NCBI GenBank assembly: GCA_016292635.1
Contig: JAEDIC010000015.1
Span: 1 to 46,248 of the forward strand
DNA: 46,248 nucleotides
Source: Clostridia bacterium
Lineage (GTDB): Bacteria > Bacillota > Clostridia > Christensenellales > CAG-138
Direction of reading: 5' to 3'
The position numbers and the translations under genes are program-made. The notes under the pieces were generated by a model that searched no databases, had not been told where the DNA came from, and saw only the letters and a program-made list of their open reading frames with translations. This document shows positions 17,562 through 26,591 of the stretch, piece by piece; positions within the stretch are counted from its first letter, which is position 1; every line of letters begins with the position of its first letter.

Positions 17562-18254
17562 TCAAATCGCTTTTTCAATGGCCCAATTGACCGAAGCATA
17601 CATCAGTACCAGGCTCGCGCTGAGCAAAATGCCGCCGACAATATCCGTGAGCCAATGTACCCCTGACACCAGCCTTCCCAACACCATAAACGCGGCGAAG
17701 GCAAGGGTAATAATCTGGATGACCGTTCTCGTTTGCGGGTTCTTCACTCTCTTATGGAATTGCATCATAGCCGTCGGCATCACGCACAAGACCAAAATGG
17801 TGGTGGAAGAAGGATAAGCCGCCTCAAGAACACCGTCGATCAAGACGGGCCGGTAGTTGATGATGACTTCCTCAAACAGCAGGTACGCCGCCATCACAAG
17901 AAGATAGAATCCGCCCAACACTAAAATATCACGCTCTACTTTCAGCAGGTTCTTCCGTTTAATGAGCTGGACAAGGCCGAGAACAGCAAAGCCCGGAGCC
18001 GTGAAGACCGGCACCAGTCCCAACCAATCCGTGATGACATAGAGAGTCATATGTAACCCCGTCAGTGCGTGAAAAGCGCCGTTCACTGTGGCAAAGCCTA
18101 CAGAAGAGCCCTCCGGCCCTATGGCCTGTACATCCACATACAGCGTAACAAGCAAAAGCTGGCCGTCATTTTTCTCCACTGTCAGCTTCACCGTCATGGC
18201 TGTCCCGTCAAAATTATTGGTTATGTACGCACGAAGCGCGTTCCCGACCAGCAA
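17562..18254 (-). CDS. PAP2-family phosphatase with atypical N-terminus
   Basis: About 230-residue membrane phosphatase of the type 2 phosphatidic-acid/undecaprenyl-diphosphate class. Motifs are INYRPVLIDG (motif 1 with RP but no upstream Lys at the usual place), YPSSTT (motif 2) and RLVSGVHWLTDIVGG (motif 3 with His and Asp). Five hydrophobic segments are visible. The first 45 residues (RAYITNNFDGTAMTVKLTVEKND) are hydrophilic where relatives have their first transmembrane helix. No good ribosome-binding site precedes the TTG, and the frame stays open back to a stop at 18301. The 5' end may be replaced or frameshifted. The core should fold, but activity is uncertain. Confidence 0.72.
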   Translation of the reverse strand: MLVGNALRAYITNNFDGTAMTVKLTVEKNDGQLLLVTLYVDVQAIGPEGSSVGFATVNGAFHALTGLHMTLYVITDWLGLVPVFTAPGFAVLGLVQLIKRKNLLKVERDILVLGGFYLLVMAAYLLFEEVIINYRPVLIDGVLEAAYPSSTTILVLCVMPTAMMQFHKRVKNPQTRTVIQIITLAFAAFMVLGRLVSGVHWLTDIVGGILLSASLVLMYASVNWAIEKAI

Positions 18255-18458
18255 GTAAGTACCGCTGCCGCCGTCCGCACCAATATTCCATGAAATCTGT
18301 CACGTTCTTCCCTTCCTCATGGGGATGGGAAGCATTTTTAAATATACCGATACCGCATAAAGTCCCCGGACCATCATTTTGCATATCCCCTATTAATTCG
18401 AAATACTTCGCCCCTCGCCCGCATATATTTTAGCACCATAAAAACGGAGGTGCTTTTT

Positions 18459-19265
18459 TTGCGTATACTGGTCATAACCAAGCGCACAATTATCATTGCC
18501 CTGATAGCATTGGCCGCCATCGTCACTGCCATATTGCTTATTCTCTGCTTCGCCCCGGACGCCGCCGCGGCAAACGCCCATGCCGTGGAGGAATACGAGA
18601 TGGAAGTGCTTGCAGGGCAAAAGAAAGAACTGCCCATTTACAGCGTGGACAGGACGGATAAGAAGATCGCCCTTACAATAGACGCTGCCTGGGAAGACGA
18701 TAAAACTCCATTTATTCTGGAAACCCTGGAAAAGTACAATGTTAAAGCCACGTTTTTCCTGTGCGGCTTCTGGGCAGAGAAATATCCTGATGAAGTAAAG
18801 CAAATACACGATGCAGGCCACGAGCTGGGCAATCATACCGCCACCCACCCTCACATGAATCAGCTGTCTGTGGCAGAGATAAAGAAAGAGCTGAACAAGT
18901 TCGACGACATGATAGAGCGCATCACCGGGAAGCGTACCACTGCATTCCGCGCGCCCTACGGTGAATACAACGATACTGTCATCACCACAGTGCGGGATAT
19001 GGGCTATGAAGTCTATCAATGGGACATCGACACCATCGATTGGAAAGAAGAACGAAGCGCCCAAACCATACTGGACACTGTTCTGCCAAAGCTCCACGAC
19101 GGCTGCATAATTCTCTGCCACAATAACGGCTACAAGATAAAGGAATACCTGCCCACGCTTATCGAAACCGCACAGAGTCAGGGATACGAGTTCGTCACCG
19201 TAAATGAGCTTACCCTTAAAGGCAATACCATTATCGATGTGAATGGAGTACAGAAGGCGGCGTAA
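18459..19265 (+). CDS. PdaB-like polysaccharide deacetylase family protein
   Basis: About 268 residues: N-terminal membrane anchor (RTIIIALIALAAIVTAILLIL), a short linker ending KKELPIYSVD, then a NodB-homology domain. Motif 1 is ALTIDAAWEDD (PdaB-type, one catalytic Asp kept), followed by KATFFLCGFWAEK, HELGNHTATHPHM, AFRAPYGEYN and CHNNGYKIKEY. PdaB-type proteins are needed for spore cortex stability, although their deacetylase chemistry is doubtful. Start TTG at 18459 chosen because GGAGG ends 8 bases upstream; a GTG at 18450 overlaps that site. A broken paralogue lies at 39.2-40.1 kb. Confidence 0.85.
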   Translation: MRILVITKRTIIIALIALAAIVTAILLILCFAPDAAAANAHAVEEYEMEVLAGQKKELPIYSVDRTDKKIALTIDAAWEDDKTPFILETLEKYNVKATFFLCGFWAEKYPDEVKQIHDAGHELGNHTATHPHMNQLSVAEIKKELNKFDDMIERITGKRTTAFRAPYGEYNDTVITTVRDMGYEVYQWDIDTIDWKEERSAQTILDTVLPKLHDGCIILCHNNGYKIKEYLPTLIETAQSQGYEFVTVNELTLKGNTIIDVNGVQKAA

Positions 19266-19365
19266 TATTGCCGGTTATATACTTAGCCAATATACTTTGG
19301 GAGGCGAATTTTCTTAGATAAGTTGCCGATTCAAATAATATTATTTTACCTAAATGTTTTAAAAT

Positions 19366-19426
19366 AAAAAGGTTTAGATATTTGCATTCCTTTAATTTGG
19401 TCGGTATGCTATCTAAACCCTTTTTT
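19366..19426. terminator. Long bidirectional terminator hairpin
   Basis: AAAAAGGTTTAGATA and TATCTAAACCCTTTTTT form a 10-bp-plus stem around a 30-base loop, between the convergent PdaB-like and araD genes. It also marks where the AT-rich catabolic island begins. Confidence 0.7.
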
Positions 19427-19457
19427 ATATGCCATTATTTATTCACATATAAACTTT

Positions 19458-20150
19458 TTAGTTGTTCTGCCCATAATAGGCATTTTCCCCATGTTTTCTT
19501 AAATAGTGCTTATCCAGTAACTCTTTTTGCATTGAGACACATTGTGGATTCATCTGCATAGCATGCCAATTCATAAATGCGACTTCCTCCATTACAACAC
19601 TATTGTGCATAGCCTCTATCGCTGACCTTCCCCATGCAAAAGGTCCATGACTATATACCAATACCCCTGGTATACTGTTTGGGTCTATGCCTTCAAAGCA
19701 TTCCACTATTACTTTTCCCGTCTCTTTTTCATATTCTCCGCATATTTCTTCCGCCAACATAGCCCGAGTACAAGGTATGTCCCCATAAAAATAATCTGCA
19801 TGTGTTGTGCCCATAGGGGTAATTTTCTTGCCCGCTTGTGCAAATACCGTTGCCCAACGGCTATGTGTATGAACCACTCCGCCTATATCCGAAAACGCCT
19901 TGTACAATTCTATATGCGTAGCAGTGTCACTGGACGGCTTCCATTTTCCCTCTACTATATTACCCTTCAAATCCACAACAACCATATCGTCTTCGGTCAT
20001 ATTCTCATAAGCAACACCTGATGCCTTTATAACTATAAGCCCGCTATCTCTGTCTATCCCTGAGACATTTCCCCATGTAAATGTCACCATACCATACTCT
20101 GGCAGCATGAGATTAGCCTTTAACACTTCTCTCTTTAATTCTTCAAGCAT
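19458..20150 (-). CDS. araD: L-ribulose-5-phosphate 4-epimerase family (class II aldolase fold)
   Basis: 230-residue zinc enzyme that interconverts L-ribulose 5-phosphate and D-xylulose 5-phosphate by retro-aldol chemistry. Family marks: MVTFTWGNVSGID, the zinc ligands in VVHTHSRWATVFAQ, TTHADYFYGDIPCTR and YSHGPFAWG. Full length. It overlaps the kinase stop by 8 bases and is the last gene of the operon, just before a terminator. With the FGGY kinase it forms an AraB-AraD-like pair, yet no arabinose isomerase is present, so the physiological substrate may be another ketose phosphate (for example UlaF-type or a tetrulose phosphate). Confidence 0.9.
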   Translation of the reverse strand: MLEELKREVLKANLMLPEYGMVTFTWGNVSGIDRDSGLIVIKASGVAYENMTEDDMVVVDLKGNIVEGKWKPSSDTATHIELYKAFSDIGGVVHTHSRWATVFAQAGKKITPMGTTHADYFYGDIPCTRAMLAEEICGEYEKETGKVIVECFEGIDPNSIPGVLVYSHGPFAWGRSAIEAMHNSVVMEEVAFMNWHAMQMNPQCVSMQKELLDKHYLRKHGENAYYGQNN

Positions 20151-21729
20151 TTTCTCCTCCTATACATTTCTCTACCGCAACACGTTCTACAGGCAGCGCC
20201 ATGATGTACTTGCTTATAAATTTATTTGTTCCATCAATTTCTTCGTTGCTTGCCATTAACGTGGTAGATACTGCGTCCGCAAACACTTTGTTATCTAAAT
20301 ATTCAGCTAATTCTTCTTTTTCTTTTTTCCACAGCATATACCCTGCCAGTAGCGCCATTCCATACGCGCCTCCTTCACCTGCGGTCTCCATAACAGACAC
20401 CGGCGCCGCTACCATTGACGATAATATTCGCTGCCCCACCTTCGGTGTTTTAAAATATCCACCATGACCGTACAATTTGTCTATCTTCACGTTTTCCGTA
20501 TTAATCAGAATGTCCACTCCGATCTTCATTGCTGCCAATGCAGACATAAGATGAGCTCGCATAAAATTAGCCAATGAAAAATCCGCGTCCGGAGTTCTAA
20601 AAAACACAGGGCATCCTGCATTCAATCCGGCAATTTCCTCACCTGAAAAGAAATTATAATTCAACAAGCCACCGCAATCACTTTTCCCCTCAAGTGCCTT
20701 GCTGAAAAGAGTTTCAAACAGATAATTTCTATCCAGCTCGCACCCCAATGTATCGATAAGTTCTCCAAACAATCCTACCCATGCATTTATATCCGAGGTG
20801 CAATTATTACTGTGAACCATTGCAACCTGATCTCCAGCTGGGGTGGTAACCATATCTATTACCCTGTGTACACCCAGCGGATTATCGGTAACCACCATCA
20901 AAAAACTTGATGTGCCCGCCGATACATTGCCGGTTCCCACTCTTATCGAATTAGTTGCTACCATTCCAGTTCCCGCATCGCCTTCCGGCGGAGCAACCGG
21001 TATACCGCTCTGCAAAACCCCTGTCGGATCTAAGAACAACGCACCTTCTTCCGTCAAGCAGCCACCGGATTCACCGGCCTTCATCACAGTTGGCAGTATA
21101 TCGCGCAGTTTCCATTTGTATCCTTTTTCGTTGAGCAATAAATCAAACTTTTTCAGCTTTGTTTCATCATAATCCAACGTTTTGCTATCTATGGGAAACA
21201 TTCCTGATGCGTCACCAATTCCCAGCACCTTTTTCCCTGTAAGCCTCCAATGAACATATCCAGCCAATGTAGTAAGGCTGTCCAATTCATTCAGGTGTGT
21301 TTCTTCATTCAACATTGCCTGATATAAGTGGGCTATACTCCATCTCTGAGGAATATTAAAATCAAACAATTCTGTTAGTTTTCCTGCAGCTTCTCCCGTC
21401 ATTGTATTGCGCCACGTACGGAACTCCGCTAATTGCTGCCCCTTTTTATCAAAAGGCAGATATCCGTGCATCATTGCTGAAACACCAATGGCGCCCACTG
21501 TTGTTAATTTTACTCCCAGCTTTTTTTCTACATCTGCTGCAAGATCAGCATAACATGCACGTAATCCATTTTCCACTTCCTCCATGGGATAACTCCACAC
21601 CCCATTAATAAGCTTGTTTTCCCACTCATAGCTGCCAAAAGCCAAAGGTGTATGCTTTCTGTCTATCAACACCGCTTTAATTCTGGTTGATCCCAATTCT
21701 ATGCCAATCGCAGTATCCTTTAATTGCAT
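20143..21729 (-). CDS. FGGY-family carbohydrate kinase
   Basis: 528-residue sugar kinase. N-terminal ATPase/actin-fold strand GIELGSTRIKAVLID, sugar-site region MHGYLPFD, FGGY-type C-terminal motifs LYGHGGYFKTP and GEGGAYGMALLAGY. The subfamily is the one commonly found next to AraD in Clostridia and is annotated variously as ribulokinase or xylulokinase. Overlap with araD implies that its product feeds the epimerase. Substrates worth weighing are L-ribulose, L-xylulose, apulose or erythrulose; sequence alone does not decide. A 190-base structured gap separates it from the permease gene. Confidence 0.85.
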   Translation of the reverse strand: MQLKDTAIGIELGSTRIKAVLIDRKHTPLAFGSYEWENKLINGVWSYPMEEVENGLRACYADLAADVEKKLGVKLTTVGAIGVSAMMHGYLPFDKKGQQLAEFRTWRNTMTGEAAGKLTELFDFNIPQRWSIAHLYQAMLNEETHLNELDSLTTLAGYVHWRLTGKKVLGIGDASGMFPIDSKTLDYDETKLKKFDLLLNEKGYKWKLRDILPTVMKAGESGGCLTEEGALFLDPTGVLQSGIPVAPPEGDAGTGMVATNSIRVGTGNVSAGTSSFLMVVTDNPLGVHRVIDMVTTPAGDQVAMVHSNNCTSDINAWVGLFGELIDTLGCELDRNYLFETLFSKALEGKSDCGGLLNYNFFSGEEIAGLNAGCPVFFRTPDADFSLANFMRAHLMSALAAMKIGVDILINTENVKIDKLYGHGGYFKTPKVGQRILSSMVAAPVSVMETAGEGGAYGMALLAGYMLWKKEKEELAEYLDNKVFADAVSTTLMASNEEIDGTNKFISKYIMALPVERVAVEKCIGGENA

Positions 21730-21781
21730 ATTGCCTCCATAATTAACTTATCTAACAAGTTTTAATAAAAAATAAAAGTGA

Positions 21782-21876
21782 GGTGGCATAGATAAAAGCA
21801 TTGGAGAACACTCTTTCTCCTTTTGTTAAATACTAAGCCACCCCTGTAATGTCACACATTGCATTATACAATGCAA
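21782..21876 (-). promoter_or_regulatory. Structured inter-cistronic region between permease and kinase
   Basis: Three inverted repeats in the 190-base gap: GGTGGC/GCCACC (21782-21842) enclosing GGAGAA/TTCTCC (21803-21820), and TTGCATT/AATGCAA (21859-21876). In RNA this gives a forked hairpin plus a small hairpin, probably an mRNA processing or attenuation site that separates transporter from enzyme expression. Confidence 0.4.
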
Positions 21877-21919
21877 CTGCAAAAGCACTTGTTATTATTC
21901 TCCAATAATAGTAATCGTA

Positions 21920-22873
21920 CTAGTCGTTTTTCTCCTTTTGTCCTGCACTCAATGCAAGTACAAATATTATTATCGCACCCTTAATGATATTTTGTACACC
22001 TATTGAAAAATTAGCAACCTGCATTGCCGCTACGACAAAGCAAAGGAACAATGCACCAAACAGTGTACCCAGAGTTACCGCACGACCACCTGATGCAAGC
22101 GTGCCGCCAATTACAACACTACCGACGGTATCCATCAAGTAAGAATCTCCCATGCCCAGAAAGGCACCCCCGACTCGTCCTGAAAGGAAGAATCCGCAAA
22201 GAGAAGCCAAGACAGCACTCATAATGTATGCCAGCATTTCAACCAAATCTACCCTGATACCTGCCAGCTGTGCCGCTCTCTTGTTTTGTCCGAGTGCCAA
22301 AAGTGCTCTGCCTAATGTTACCGACCGGAACATAAACGAAATGCCTACAATTATCAGCAACACAATATAACAGATTATCGGCAATCCAAGTACCTTGGTA
22401 GCTACTATGCTTTTCATTATCCCGCATACTTCCATGCAATTGAAGGTACGATTGTAAATAGAAGTACCCGTTGAAAGTATATAACCGACTGCCAGCGTAG
22501 CAATCATGGCGGTTATCCTCATTTTAATAACAAGGAAGCTATTCACCAATCCTACCACGGTTCCAACTAAAACCACCAGCAGCAATACCGGCAGAAAATT
22601 CTGATTCTTGCCATCTATCAACCCCATAGTAAGGAATGCTGACAAGGTAATCATATTAGGTATGGACAAGTCAAACGCACCACGACCTGTTGTCATTACG
22701 ATCATCTGGCCCAATGCGCAGATAGTCACATAGCTGGCTATCGCAAAGTTAGCACTGAAACTTGAAAATGATATTTTCCCAGATATAATTGACACAGCTA
22801 TGAACATAATTGCTGCGCCTATAGCAGACCATACCCAATGATGTTTTTTTGTAAACGTGTTAATGCTATTCAT
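21920..22873 (-). CDS. Ribose-type ABC transporter permease (RbsC-like)
   Basis: 317-residue integral membrane protein with about nine hydrophobic segments. QMIVMTTGRGAFDLSIPNMITLSAF matches the GGxDLSVG segment of RbsC-type permeases, and GGTLASGGRAVTLGTLFGA is the C-terminal signature. It overlaps the fused ATPase-permease gene by 8 bases and presumably pairs with the permease half of that protein to form the channel. Confidence 0.85.
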   Translation of the reverse strand: MNSINTFTKKHHWVWSAIGAAIMFIAVSIISGKISFSSFSANFAIASYVTICALGQMIVMTTGRGAFDLSIPNMITLSAFLTMGLIDGKNQNFLPVLLLVVLVGTVVGLVNSFLVIKMRITAMIATLAVGYILSTGTSIYNRTFNCMEVCGIMKSIVATKVLGLPIICYIVLLIIVGISFMFRSVTLGRALLALGQNKRAAQLAGIRVDLVEMLAYIMSAVLASLCGFFLSGRVGGAFLGMGDSYLMDTVGSVVIGGTLASGGRAVTLGTLFGALFLCFVVAAMQVANFSIGVQNIIKGAIIIFVLALSAGQKEKND

Positions 22874-25355
22874 TATTCTGCCCCTTTCTCAGCAATCTAA
22901 GAGAAAGAATTACTATAAGCAGCAATCCCTGTACTGCAGCGGTATAGTCTGAGTTGACTCTGAGGAATCCAAGCAAAATTGTTACAAACGACAACGTAAT
23001 TGCTCCAAAGACAGTACCGATATGGTTTACTCTGCCACCGCTGAGTGCGCCGCCGCCAAGTACTACTGATGCAACCGTAAGCAATGTGTAGGAGTCCATA
23101 GAACTTGCATCCGCAGAATATGTGAGCGCCGTAAATGACATTCCGCCTAATATCGCAAAGAATGCGGAAATAGCATAGATACTAAAGATCGCCTTGTATT
23201 TATTCCAGCCGCTTCGCACCATTGCCTCTTCTCGGTTTCCGAATCCCCTGAGTACAGTTCCGTATTTTGATCTATACAAGCCATGTGCAAGTATAGTAGC
23301 AAGTATCAAAATAATAAGTACATTAGGCAAACCAAATGTTTTATTATTGAACATGTCTATAAGCCACTGAGGTGCAGTACCGCCGGGTATGCTTTGCAAT
23401 ACCATTGCAATTCCGTACCAAACAAATGAAAAACCTAATGATACGATAACCGCAGGCAGATTCAGCTTTCTTATCATAACACCCATGAGGCCGTATGCGA
23501 TCCATGTACCTAAAATAAGCAATAAGCCAACAGTTGTGTTTTCATAAAGTATAGTTGCTGCCAATACACTTACCAGGCCCATAAAATTGCCCAGGCCCAG
23601 GTTAACATGGCCCACGCCAATTATGTATGTCTGCGCAAGCGCCGCCAGTATCAACGGCAATGATCCGCTAAGCAGAAGCTCTATGCCAAATAAGCTGAAT
23701 GTGCTGGAGTGTATCAATCCACATGCGACATATATTGTGAGCATGGAAACAATAGGCATGAGCAGAGTAAGATCATACTTTTTACTATTGCTTTCCAGAT
23801 GCTCCTTCTTATGATCTGCCGCCTTAAACGAAGCCTCAATGATGCTGTCTTTGCTGATTTCTTCGTGCTCGAGAGTTTTTATGATAGTGCCGTAACGCAT
23901 TACCATAACACGAGAGCATATACCAAGTTCTGAATCATCAGAACTGTACCATATTATCAGCTTACCCGCCGCTGCTGCTTCTTTAAAGACGCTATACAGC
24001 TGCCGCTTTGTCTCTACGTCTACGCCTCTTGTAGGGTCATCAAGAATGATTATGCCTGCATCTGAAAGCAGTGCACGTGCAATCAGCGCCTTCTGCTGGT
24101 TACCACCGCTGAGACTTACAATTTCCGCCTTGGGGCTTTCACCCTTTATCCTTAGCTTATCGTACCATGTCCTTGCCTTTTCTACTATTTTCACAGGCGA
24201 ATTGGCTGCGAACAAAGGTTTTTTCATCAATGAAGTTATAGCAATATTATCAGCGATAGACCAAAGCGGGAAATTACCTTCAGCTTTACGGTCTCCTGTA
24301 ACATATGCTATTGAACCACTTCTCTCTATGTTTTTACGCAGAGCCCTCGGCATTTCAAATATGGCATGCAGTAAAGCCTTCTGTCCATTTCCTTCCAATC
24401 CTGCGATACCGATGATTTCTCCGCCGTACATTTCGCACGAGACAGAATCCAATCCATCCTTGGATGATACATTGCGGCATTTTACATAAATATTTGTATC
24501 CTGCTTAAAGCCATCTATCTCATCCTGTTCTGTGTCCCTGTTATCCTCGGCCTGATCATCAGAATCAGTTGAAGCCGCGTCAACTTTTTCGGTGCCGCTC
24601 ATTACTTCAATAAGCTGATCCTCATTAGTTTCATCAGTAAGAAAGTCAGTGACCACCTCGCCGTTTTTCATTACATAAACTTTATTGGTAACTTCAATTA
24701 TTTCAAAAAGTCTGTGTGTAATATATATAAAGGTTACACCATCTGCCGCCTTCTTTTCTATATAGCTCAACAGCTGCCTAGTCTGTTCAACAGGCAGTGA
24801 TGATGTGGGTTCGTCCAATATAAGCAACTTAAGTTCGGGATCCATGAAGGCTCTGGCAATTTCAACCATCTGCTGCTGTGCAATAGACAGCTCACAGAGT
24901 TCCTTATTTACATCGATTCCGTTTCCGGGGAAAACTTCATTTAACTGGTTTTCAGCCAGTTCCATAGCCTTTTTGCGCCAGCCAAATGTGCCCTTGAACA
25001 GCTGGCTTTGTTCTACAAAGAAATTTTCATATACCCGTAGGTTATCACACAACGAAAGTTCCTGGTATGCAACTCTTATACCTTTTTTGCTGGCGGTTGT
25101 AGGAGAAAAAGCTGACCAATTAATAATCTCCTCATTGAATTTCATGCTGCCGCTATCCGGAGTAGAAACGCCGGATATGATGCGCATTAGTGTGCTTTTT
25201 CCGGCACCATTAGCACCAACAAGACCTAGTATATCACCTTCGTTTACACATATACTCACTTTGTTGTTTGCTATTGTGGTTCCGTATATTTTTACTATAT
25301 CCTCCAACTCCAGCAAAGGTTTCTTTTCTGTGAACACACTGGATATACTTCCCAT
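22866..25355 (-). CDS. Fused sugar ABC transporter: two ATPase domains plus permease
   Basis: 829 residues. Residues about 15-250 are ABC domain 1 (Walker A GANGAGKST, ELSIAQQQMVEIARAF, ILDEPTSSL). An acidic linker (about 258-285) is followed by ABC domain 2 to about 510 (altered Walker A GLEGNGQKAL, SLSGGNQQKALIARAL, ILDDPTRGVD). From about 525 there are 8-9 transmembrane segments of an RbsC-like permease, ending with GGGALSGGRVNHIGT. RbsA and RbsC are normally separate chains; here they are one, with a second separate permease encoded next. AGGGAG precedes the ATG. No stop or frameshift lies in the junction, so the fusion looks genuine. Confidence 0.85.
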   Translation of the reverse strand: MGSISSVFTEKKPLLELEDIVKIYGTTIANNKVSICVNEGDILGLVGANGAGKSTLMRIISGVSTPDSGSMKFNEEIINWSAFSPTTASKKGIRVAYQELSLCDNLRVYENFFVEQSQLFKGTFGWRKKAMELAENQLNEVFPGNGIDVNKELCELSIAQQQMVEIARAFMDPELKLLILDEPTSSLPVEQTRQLLSYIEKKAADGVTFIYITHRLFEIIEVTNKVYVMKNGEVVTDFLTDETNEDQLIEVMSGTEKVDAASTDSDDQAEDNRDTEQDEIDGFKQDTNIYVKCRNVSSKDGLDSVSCEMYGGEIIGIAGLEGNGQKALLHAIFEMPRALRKNIERSGSIAYVTGDRKAEGNFPLWSIADNIAITSLMKKPLFAANSPVKIVEKARTWYDKLRIKGESPKAEIVSLSGGNQQKALIARALLSDAGIIILDDPTRGVDVETKRQLYSVFKEAAAAGKLIIWYSSDDSELGICSRVMVMRYGTIIKTLEHEEISKDSIIEASFKAADHKKEHLESNSKKYDLTLLMPIVSMLTIYVACGLIHSSTFSLFGIELLLSGSLPLILAALAQTYIIGVGHVNLGLGNFMGLVSVLAATILYENTTVGLLLILGTWIAYGLMGVMIRKLNLPAVIVSLGFSFVWYGIAMVLQSIPGGTAPQWLIDMFNNKTFGLPNVLIILILATILAHGLYRSKYGTVLRGFGNREEAMVRSGWNKYKAIFSIYAISAFFAILGGMSFTALTYSADASSMDSYTLLTVASVVLGGGALSGGRVNHIGTVFGAITLSFVTILLGFLRVNSDYTAAVQGLLLIVILSLRLLRKGQNNE

Positions 25356-25390
25356 TAGCAGTTATCTCCCTTTTCAACTTATCAAAATCA

Positions 25391-25423
25391 GGAGACAGAA
25401 GGGCTAAGCGTTCTTCTGTCCCC
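25391..25423 (-). promoter_or_regulatory. Inter-cistronic hairpin after the binding-protein gene
   Basis: GGAGACAGAAG and CTTCTGTCCCC arms (10 bp, about 11-nt loop) without a T run. A hairpin directly 3' of a solute-binding-protein gene commonly protects its mRNA or partly stops transcription, giving more binding protein than ATPase. Confidence 0.5.
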
Positions 25424-25453
25424 CAACATTATTTAACTAAAGTTTTAATAAAA

Positions 25454-26569
25454 TTAACCCCTTGCAGGAATGATGATCTCATCCATTACCTGCTCATAGG
25501 TCCAGTCTGCACCGGCGATAACGCCAGCTTCCAGATCAGCATATAGAGGGGCATCCTCTCTGGTGATTACAGACAGGCCCAGAGGCAACATCTTGGGTAC
25601 ATCTTCACCGTTGAGGATGCTGATAGCAGTCCACATAGCTGCGGATGCACAGCAGGGAGCGCAACGCATGCTGAGGGTGTCATAATTTTCCTGCTCAAGC
25701 CACCACTTGATGAACTCACCGGAGTTATCACCGGACATCAGAGGTACTTCCAGGCCAGCCTGTTCGAATGCCTGGATAATGCCCCAGGTATCGCCGCCCT
25801 GGTTGAATACCATGTCAACCTTATCAAGGCTGGGCAGGATCTTGGTGAGTTCTTCCTGAGTTACAGTAGCATCAGCTTCGCCGAGAACGGTAGCGATTAC
25901 CTTCAGGTCGGGATGCTCTTCGATAACCTGCATATATGCATCATACATGATCTGCTCGGGCTTGGAACCGGATACACCACGTACAACTACTACATTGCCC
26001 TTGTAGTCCAGCTGCTTGGCCATGTAGTCACCCATCCTGTAATAGAAGGGGCCATTGTCGAAGTCCATGCAGTATGCGTTTGCATTGTCAACAGTAGAGT
26101 CGAAAGCAATGCAGGGAATTCCGGCTTCAACAGCTTTGTCAATTACGCTGTTAAGAGCAGTAGCAGATGCTGCGTTGATGCAGATGGCATCAACACCCTC
26201 GAGGATGAAGCTGTTAATCTGAGCTATCTGGGCATTTACGCTACCATCACCGTTCTGGATAATGTAATCCTTAATATAGCCCTTTGCCTTTGCCTCCTCA
26301 GCAACTCTGGTGAAAGAGTCTACCATGTTCTTACGCCAGGTATTGCCATAATAGGAGTTGGACAGACCAATTACCCAATCTCCCTGAGGAATCTCATAGG
26401 CGCCGGCTTCTTCAGCAACGAGCTCTTCTACAGGTTCCTCTGCAACGGGCTCTTCGACAACCGGTTCTTCAACAACAGGCTCTTCTACGGGAGCTGCGGG
26501 TGCACAACCGGCCACCATGCTGATTACCATCATCAGGGTAACAAACAGCGCGATAAGTTTCTTGCTCAT
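25454..26569 (-). CDS. Sugar ABC transporter substrate-binding lipoprotein
   Basis: 371-residue type 1 periplasmic-binding-fold lipoprotein: signal with lipobox SMVAGC, then a repetitive acidic linker of about six VEEPV-like units, then the ribose-binding-type fold (WVIGLSNSYYGNTWRKNM, SFILEGVDAICINAASATALN, GIPCIAFDSTVDN, VFNQGGDTWGI). GGAGG is 6 bases before the ATG. It belongs to the ribose-type importer encoded downstream. Codon choice is more GC-rich than its neighbours, as is common for highly expressed genes. The ligand is presumably the branched sugar or sugar acid handled by the adjacent enzymes. Confidence 0.87.
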   Translation of the reverse strand: MSKKLIALFVTLMMVISMVAGCAPAAPVEEPVVEEPVVEEPVAEEPVEELVAEEAGAYEIPQGDWVIGLSNSYYGNTWRKNMVDSFTRVAEEAKAKGYIKDYIIQNGDGSVNAQIAQINSFILEGVDAICINAASATALNSVIDKAVEAGIPCIAFDSTVDNANAYCMDFDNGPFYYRMGDYMAKQLDYKGNVVVVRGVSGSKPEQIMYDAYMQVIEEHPDLKVIATVLGEADATVTQEELTKILPSLDKVDMVFNQGGDTWGIIQAFEQAGLEVPLMSGDNSGEFIKWWLEQENYDTLSMRCAPCCASAAMWTAISILNGEDVPKMLPLGLSVITREDAPLYADLEAGVIAGADWTYEQVMDEIIIPARG

Positions 26570-26591
26570 TTCTATTCCTCCACTTTTTTAT

